NCBI RefSeq assembly: GCF_016756615.1 | Contig: NZ_AP023262.1 | Coordinates: forward strand, 186,001 to 250,000 | Reading direction: 5' to 3' | DNA from: Mesorhizobium sp. L-8-3 | GTDB taxonomy: Bacteria > Pseudomonadota > Alphaproteobacteria > Rhizobiales > Rhizobiaceae | Length of the DNA stretch: 64,000 bases | Part shown: positions 59,155 through 64,000 of the stretch, piece after piece | Numbering within the stretch: position 1 is the stretch's first letter | Layout of the letters: every line of letters starts with the position of its first letter | Translations under genes and position numbers: made by a program | Notes under the pieces: model-generated | The model's input: the letters and a program-made list of their open reading frames with translations, nothing else | Told to the model about the DNA's origin: nothing | Databases searched by the model: none

Positions 59155-59703
59155 ATGTCGCAAATCGGAGAACACCTCAGGGAGCTTCGCCGCCGCCGTC
59201 ATCTGGGCATCCGGGCACTCGCTGTACGCTCGGGCATCTCGCATTCGACGATCTCGCTGATCGAGCGCGACCGCATCAGCCCGTCGGTCGACACGCTGAG
59301 CGCCATTCTCGACGCGCTGGGCAGCACGCTCACCGGCTTCTTCTCAGGCCTGAAATCCCAGGTGCCGTCCTCGCCCTTCTACGCCGCGCGGGACTGCATC
59401 GAGATCGGCAAGCACGACGCGATCTCCTACCGCATGGCGGGCGTCAACTATCCCAACCGTGCGATCCTGATGTTGCACGAAACCTATGCGCCCGGCGCCG
59501 ACACCGGCGAAACGCTCAGCCACCATGCCCAGGAGGCAGGCTTCGTCATAGCGGGCGCCGTCGAGATCACCGTCGGCGACGAGCGCCGCGTACTGAGGTC
59601 GGGCGACGGCTATTACTTCGACAGCAATTCGGGTCACCGGTTCCGGAATGTCCACGACGGGCCCAGCGAGATCGTCAGCGCTGTTACGCCGCCCACTTAT
59701 TGA
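59155..59703 (+). CDS. XRE-cupin transcriptional regulator
   Basis: 182 residues from ATG 59155 (AAGGAGA upstream). The N-terminal HTH_3 is IGEHLRELRRRRHLGIRALAVRSGISHSTISLIERDRISPSVDTLSAILDAL, and the C-terminal cupin has HHAQEAGFVIAGAVEITVGDERRVLRSGDGYYFDSNSGHRFRN. This PuuR-like layout is common beside polyamine-type ABC systems. It sits between the divergent HisD/SDR operon and the downstream transporter and probably controls both. Confidence 0.92.
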   Translation: MSQIGEHLRELRRRRHLGIRALAVRSGISHSTISLIERDRISPSVDTLSAILDALGSTLTGFFSGLKSQVPSSPFYAARDCIEIGKHDAISYRMAGVNYPNRAILMLHETYAPGADTGETLSHHAQEAGFVIAGAVEITVGDERRVLRSGDGYYFDSNSGHRFRNVHDGPSEIVSAVTPPTY

Positions 59704-59815
59704 ATAGCGCCGCTTCCAGCATTCCGTTCTATATATTCACCGGAAGCTGACCCACGGCATCAAATCTGTTGCCCCGACCGGACTTGTGCTTTTGTCTATG
59801 CCATCGGTCGATAGG

Positions 59816-59901
59816 ATCGACCGATGGAGCGCGCGACCGCGCGCCGCGGCTGTTGGCGCGAAGCCAAGCGGCCCGGAGGGGCCGCGCCGGCGATTGAGGT
59901 C
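59816..59901. repeat. Interspersed intergenic repeat, copy 2
   Basis: Shares ordered blocks with 25219-25303 (GATCGACCG, GCGCGCGACCGCG, TGTTGGCGCG, AAGCC, GCGCCGGCGATTGAG). It sits in the 5' region of the ABC binding-protein gene, between it and the regulator. Confidence 0.65.
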
Positions 59902-59946
59902 GCTCATATAAGAAGTCCAGAGGTGGAACAGGACAAGGATAAGAAC

Positions 59947-60999
59947 ATGACTTTCAAGAGGGCAATCAGCACCATCGGTGCGGCCGGCCTCGTCGTCGCG
60001 GTTGCGGCGGGCGCCGCATCGGCGCGCGATCTCACCATCGTCTCCTGGGGCGGGAACTACCAGGATGCGCAAAAGAAGATCTATTTCGAGCCTTTCGCCG
60101 AGAAGCTCGGCAAGCCTGTACTCGACGAGAGCTGGGACGGCGGTATCGGCGTCATCGCCGCCAAGGTGAAAGCCGGCCAGCCGAACTGGGACGTGGTCCA
60201 GGTGGAGACCGAGGAGCTGGAGCTCGGCTGCACGGACGGCTTCTACGAGAAGATCGACTGGGAAAAGCTCGGCGGCAAGGACAAGTTCCTGTCGGCGGGG
60301 GTGCATGACTGCGGCGTCGGCGCCATCGTCTGGTCGACGCTGGTGAGCTACGACGGCGACAAGCTGAAGGATGCGGTGCCCGCCTCCTGGGCCGACTTCT
60401 GGGACACCAGGAAGTTCCCGGGCAAGCGCGGGCTGCGCCGCGGCCCGAAATATTCGCTCGAATTCGCGCTGATGGCCGATGGCGTGAAGCCGGCAGAGGT
60501 CTATGACGTGCTGCGCACGCCGGAAGGCGTGGACCGCGCCTTCAAGAAGCTCGACGAGATCAAGAAGGACGTCGTCTGGTGGGAGGCCGGCGCCCAGCCG
60601 CTGCAGTTGCTCGCCTCGGGCGAGGTGGTCATGACGTCGGCCTATAACGGCCGCATCACCGGCATCAACAAGACCGAAGGCAAGAACTTCAAGGTGGTCT
60701 GGCCTGGCAGCATCTACGCCATCGACAGCTGGGTGATCCTGCGCGACAGCCCCAACAAGGACGACGCGATGGATTTCATCGCCTTCGCCAGCGCACCGGA
60801 GAACCAGTCGAAGCTGCCGGAATATGTCGCCTATGGCCTGCCGCAGAAGGAAGCCGCCGCCGCCGTGCCCGCCGATCTCGCGGCCGAACTGCCGACCGCG
60901 GAAGCCAATCTGACCGACGCTGTCGCGCTCGACGGCGAGTTCTGGGTCGACAACATCGAGGAGCTGACCAGCCGGTTCAATGCCTGGCTGGCGCAGTAG
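59947..60999 (+). CDS. Extracellular solute-binding protein (spermidine/putrescine type)
   Basis: 350 residues from ATG 59947 (AAGGA upstream). Signal peptide to GAASARD. Mature start DLTIVSWGGNYQDAQKKIYFEPFAEKLG and later ASWADFWDTRKFPGKRGLR, TSAYNGRITGIN and SWVILRDSPNKDDAMDFI match the PotD/PotF-like family. Many members bind compounds other than polyamines. Its ABC genes follow across a 389-bp gap filled with repeats. Confidence 0.9.
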   Translation: MTFKRAISTIGAAGLVVAVAAGAASARDLTIVSWGGNYQDAQKKIYFEPFAEKLGKPVLDESWDGGIGVIAAKVKAGQPNWDVVQVETEELELGCTDGFYEKIDWEKLGGKDKFLSAGVHDCGVGAIVWSTLVSYDGDKLKDAVPASWADFWDTRKFPGKRGLRRGPKYSLEFALMADGVKPAEVYDVLRTPEGVDRAFKKLDEIKKDVVWWEAGAQPLQLLASGEVVMTSAYNGRITGINKTEGKNFKVVWPGSIYAIDSWVILRDSPNKDDAMDFIAFASAPENQSKLPEYVAYGLPQKEAAAAVPADLAAELPTAEANLTDAVALDGEFWVDNIEELTSRFNAWLAQ

Positions 61000-61141
61000 C
61001 TATGGCCTGGCGGGCGGCGTGAGCTTCGGCGCAGGCTGCCCCTGGTCTGACCTCTCCCGGAGGGCGGCGCCGGTTTTCCGGGCGCTGTTCATATGTTTTC
61101 GGCCAGCGCCAACCGAAGCGGTTATGTCATTGGCCAAGAAA

Positions 61142-61351
61142 GCCCCCTCACCCGGCCTCCGCGGAGCCTGTCCTCGGGCTTGCCGAAGGCAAGACCCGTG
61201 GGCTCGGCCGACCTCTCCCCAGTGGGGAGAGGAGGTCGTCGAGCATCGTGCCCAATCAAGACTTCTTGTCAGTGGTCCGCAGGCGGTGAAAACCTCCTCT
61301 CCCCGGCGGGGAGAGGTCGGCCGAGCGAAGCGGAGGCCGGGTGAGGGGGCG
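61142..61351. repeat. Two inverted copies of the interspersed repeat also found at 41.4-41.8 kb
   Basis: One copy at 61142-61232 (CCTCACCCGGCCTCCGC start, with an insertion of ~40 bp in the middle) faces another at 61291-61351 (GAGCGAAGCGGAGGCCGGGTG). They fill the gap between the binding protein and ATPase genes. No gene is present. Confidence 0.75.
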
Positions 61352-61388
61352 ACTTGCACAAGATCGCCGCTGCTGATGCGAGGAACAT

Positions 61389-62453
61389 TTGGCTGATTTC
61401 ATCGAGCTCGAACGCATCTCCAAATCCTTTGGCCTCCACAAGGTCGTCGATGAGCTCGATCTCGCCATCGGCAAGGGCGAGTTCGTCAGCCTGCTGGGGC
61501 CATCCGGCTCGGGCAAGACCACGATCCTGATGATGGTGGCGGGCTTCATCGAGCCGAGCGGCGGCGAGATCCGGCTCGACGGCAACCGCATCGACCATCT
61601 GCCGGCCTTTCGGCGCAATATGGGCGTGGTGTTCCAGAACTATGCCCTGTTTCCGCATATGACCGTTGCCGAGAACGTCGCCTTCCCGCTGCTCATGCGC
61701 GGCGCGCCCAGGGCGGAGGTTGCCGAGCGCGTGAAGCGGGCCCTCGACATGGTCAAGCTCGGCCAGATCAGGGAGCGCAAGCCGGCGCAGCTTTCCGGCG
61801 GCCAGCAGCAGCGCGTGGCGCTCACCCGGGCGCTGGTGTTCGAGCCGAGCGTGGTCCTGATGGACGAGCCACTGGGCGCTCTCGACAAGCAGCTGCGCGA
61901 GCATATGCAGTTCGAACTGCGCGAACTCCACCGCCGGCTCGGCCTCACCATCATCTTCGTCACCCATGACCAAGGCGAGGCGCTGACCATGTCGGACCGC
62001 ATCGCCGTCTTCAATGCCGGACGGATCGAGCAGCTGGCATCGCCCGACGCCATCTACGACCGGCCGCAGACGCGCTTCGTCGCCGAGTTCATCGGCGAGA
62101 CCAATCTTTTCGCCGGCAAGGTGGAGGCCCGCGACGGCGACAGGGCCAGGATCAGGATCGACGACGGCCCGCTCCTCGAAGCCATGGCGCCGGCCGGCTT
62201 CGAGGCCGGCAGCGACGCGCTGGTCAGCATCCGCCCGGAGCGGATCGGACTGGCCGAGACAGCCGGAGGAGGCAACGCGGTGCCGGTGAAGGTGCTCGAC
62301 ACCGTATACCAGGGCGACCATCTGCGGGCGCGCGTCTCCGGCGGAGGCCTGGAGTTCGTCGCCAAGCTGGCGCGCAAATCGCGCGCCTGGCCGGTCGGCG
62401 CCGAAGCTTTCGCCACCTTCCAGCCCGACGAATGCACGGTGATCCGGCCATGA
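61389..62453 (+). CDS. ABC transporter ATP-binding protein (PotA-like)
   Basis: 354 residues with a TTG start. Walker A GPSGSGKTTILMM, Q-loop VVFQNYALFPHM, signature LSGGQQQRVALTRAL, Walker B VVLMDEPLGALDKQLR, and a C-terminal TOBE domain (ISIRPERIGLA and VYQGDHLRARV). PotA/FbpC class, serving the two permeases downstream. It overlaps the first permease gene by four bases (ATGA). TTG as start is unusual, but no ATG lies before the conserved N-terminus. Confidence 0.93.
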   Translation: MADFIELERISKSFGLHKVVDELDLAIGKGEFVSLLGPSGSGKTTILMMVAGFIEPSGGEIRLDGNRIDHLPAFRRNMGVVFQNYALFPHMTVAENVAFPLLMRGAPRAEVAERVKRALDMVKLGQIRERKPAQLSGGQQQRVALTRALVFEPSVVLMDEPLGALDKQLREHMQFELRELHRRLGLTIIFVTHDQGEALTMSDRIAVFNAGRIEQLASPDAIYDRPQTRFVAEFIGETNLFAGKVEARDGDRARIRIDDGPLLEAMAPAGFEAGSDALVSIRPERIGLAETAGGGNAVPVKVLDTVYQGDHLRARVSGGGLEFVAKLARKSRAWPVGAEAFATFQPDECTVIRP

Positions 62454-63637
62454 TGTCGTCATCCGTGCGCGCGCGGCTCACCGCATTGGGACTGATCGCG
62501 CCGCTGGTCGCCTTCCTCGTCGTCTTCTTCTTCTGGCCGCTGGTGACGATGATGATGGCCTCGGTGACCGACGGCACGGTGCGCGGCGTGTTGCCCGACA
62601 CCGCCGCGGCGATGGCCGACTGGGACGGCACCGGCCCGCCCACTCCGGCCATGCAGACGGCACTCGCCGAAGACCTGAGGCGGCCGACGGATTCACTCGC
62701 CTTCGGCGACATGGTGCGGCGGCTGAACAGCGAACTCTCCGGCTTCCGTTCGCTGATGTCGCGCACCGCGAGCGCGGTCAGGGATGCTCCCGAGGGGCAG
62801 CTTCCCGAGCTCGATGCCATCGACCCGCGCTGGGGCGAGGCGAAATACTGGCAGGCGATGAAGCGAGCCATGCCGCTCTATACCGACCGCTATCTGCTCG
62901 CCTCCGCCGATCTCGAACGCGACGCCGGGGGCGGCATCGCCTCGGTCGAGGCCGGCACCTCGGCCAACCGTCAGATCATGCTGCGCACCTTCCTGATCTC
63001 GGCGACCGTCACGTTGCTGTGCGCGGCCATCGGCCTGCCCTATGCGCTGATCGCGGCTTCGGCCGGCGGCTGGGTGCGCGCAGTGCTGCTCGTCGCCGTG
63101 CTCCTGCCCTTGTGGACGTCGCTTTTGGTGCGCACCGCCGCCTGGTTCATCCTTTTGCAGAACGAAGGTCTGATCAACGATGCGCTCCGGGCGATCGGGC
63201 TCATCGGCGAGCCGCTGCCGCTCATCTTCAACCGCACCGGCGTCGTCATCGCGATGACGCATGTGCTGTTGCCCTTCATGGTGCTGCCGATCTACAGCGG
63301 GCTGCTCACCATCCCGGCGAACCTCATGCCGGCGGCTGCCTCGCTCGGCGCGACGCGGCTGAAGGCGTTCCGATACGTGCTCCTGCCGCTCGCCTTTCCG
63401 GGCCTGATGTCGGGCTCGCTTCTCGTGTTCATGGTGGCTCTCGGCTACTACATCACGCCAGCGCTGGTCGGCGGGCCGAACGATCAGATGATCAGCTCCG
63501 TCATCGCCTTCTTCGCCACGGGAACGGCCAATTGGGGCATGGCCGGCGCGCTCGGGCTGATCCTGCTCGTCGTCACCACGGTGCTCTATCTCGTCTATGG
63601 GCGGCTGTCGCGGTCGCCGACCATGGTGGGAACCTGA
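62450..63637 (+). CDS. ABC transporter permease (PotB-like)
   Basis: 395 residues from ATG 62450. A first helix (GLIAPLVAFLVVFFFWPLV) is followed by a ~130-residue periplasmic loop, then five helices, with the EAA-type loop at AAASLGATRLKAFRYVLLPLAFPG. The enlarged first periplasmic loop makes it longer than PotB (~285 residues), as seen in a subset of this family. It forms the channel with the second permease. Confidence 0.92.
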   Translation: MMSSSVRARLTALGLIAPLVAFLVVFFFWPLVTMMMASVTDGTVRGVLPDTAAAMADWDGTGPPTPAMQTALAEDLRRPTDSLAFGDMVRRLNSELSGFRSLMSRTASAVRDAPEGQLPELDAIDPRWGEAKYWQAMKRAMPLYTDRYLLASADLERDAGGGIASVEAGTSANRQIMLRTFLISATVTLLCAAIGLPYALIAASAGGWVRAVLLVAVLLPLWTSLLVRTAAWFILLQNEGLINDALRAIGLIGEPLPLIFNRTGVVIAMTHVLLPFMVLPIYSGLLTIPANLMPAAASLGATRLKAFRYVLLPLAFPGLMSGSLLVFMVALGYYITPALVGGPNDQMISSVIAFFATGTANWGMAGALGLILLVVTTVLYLVYGRLSRSPTMVGT

Positions 63638-63639
63638 CC

Positions 63640-64000
63640 ATGGGCGGCAGGACCAACCCGGCGTTGCGGGCCCTCCAGATCGTCTTCGGCCTCGCCGTGG
63701 TCTTCTTCCTGCTGGCGCCGATCGTGGCGATCCTGCCGCTTGCTTTCAATTCGAGCGTGTTCCTCAACTACCCGATCGAGAGCTTCTCCTCGCGCTGGTT
63801 CGGCGAACTGCGCGACAACGATGTCTGGCGGCGTTCCATCGTCAACAGCCTGATCATCGGCTCCGGCGCCACCATGGTGGCAACCGTGCTCGGCACGCTG
63901 GCCGCACTCGGCCTGCGCATGAGCCAGTTGCCCTTCGCCAACGCCGTCCGCACCACCTTCCTCATGCCGATGGTGGTGCCCGCTGTGGTGCTGGGGGTCG
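63640..64000 (+). CDS. ABC transporter permease (PotC-like), truncated by window end
   Basis: Starts two bases after the preceding stop: MGGRTNPALRALQIVFGLAV, then ILPLAFNSSVFLNYPI and SRWFGELRDNDVWRRSIVNSLIIG, the PotC-type start with its first two helices. About 120 codons are inside the window. It completes the transporter of binding protein, ATPase and two permeases. Confidence 0.92.
   Translation, partial: MGGRTNPALRALQIVFGLAVVFFLLAPIVAILPLAFNSSVFLNYPIESFSSRWFGELRDNDVWRRSIVNSLIIGSGATMVATVLGTLAALGLRMSQLPFANAVRTTFLMPMVVPAVVLGV

Overview
The window is about 64 kb of high-GC DNA from an alphaproteobacterium, most likely of the Rhizobiales (Phyllobacteriaceae/Mesorhizobium-like). Support comes from an iron-rhodo-box (TGA-N9-TCA, the RirA operator type), an Irr-type ICE palindrome (TTAGAATTATTCTAA), several intergenic palindromic repeat families typical of rhizobia, and gene sets such as TctCBA, PotD-like ABC systems and fused aldolase/dehydrogenases. 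I assign no species.

Layout. 1-1.8 kb: a partial SDR oxidoreductase divergent from a LysR regulator, then tRNA-Ser(GGA). 2.0-13.2 kb (minus strand): a haem-acquisition operon of three secreted RTX proteins carrying HasA-type haemophore domains and one TonB-dependent haem receptor, read from a promoter overlapped by an iron-rhodo-box. 13.2-19.25 kb (minus strand): a vitamin B12 uptake operon, btuB-btuF-btuC-btuD plus a translationally coupled unknown gene, headed by a cobalamin riboswitch. 19.5-25.2 kb: a GntR/FCD regulator divergent from a tripartite tricarboxylate transporter (TctC-B-A), an SDR, a decayed FGGY-kinase start and an RraA-like aldolase. 25.4-30.8 kb: protein-L-isoaspartate methyltransferase, two VOC proteins divergent from a MarR regulator, a secreted Gly/Tyr-rich protein and a glutathione transferase, with two copies of a ~0.5 kb intergenic repeat. 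30.9-33.8 kb: a small accessory stretch with a winged-helix/membrane protein and a DUF3644-like protein carrying a HEPN-like R-x4-H motif.

33.8-48.9 kb: sugar and methylthioribose metabolism. It holds dgoK, mtnA and mtnK, a divergent sugar ABC importer (ATPase, permease, binding protein), a penicillin-acylase-family enzyme, a class II aldolase/SDR fusion, a SorC-type regulator and an aldo/keto reductase. A perfect inverted repeat lies between mtnK and the importer, and related half-sites lie upstream of the SorC gene. Together they suggest uptake of 5-methylthioribose or 5-deoxyribose and degradation through a DHAP-shunt-like aldol cleavage.

49.1-56.1 kb: a second iron locus behind an ICE/Irr palindrome: a Cys-containing unknown protein, imelysin (IrpA type), bacterioferritin-associated ferredoxin, bacterioferritin, dihaem oxidoreductase, a second imelysin-like protein and a Tat-exported DUF1513 protein. 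A perfect, spacer-less 110-bp palindrome sits between the last two genes. 56.1-64 kb: two SDRs and a HisD-like dehydrogenase (minus strand), divergent from an XRE-cupin regulator and a spermidine/putrescine-type ABC transporter cut by the window end. The enzyme set resembles polyol or sulfonate (HpsNOP-like) oxidation.

The main themes are three micronutrient systems (haem, cobalamin, iron storage/uptake), each with its own recognisable regulatory element, and several substrate-uptake-plus-oxidation loci with divergent regulators. All assignments come from reading the sequence; no database search was run.
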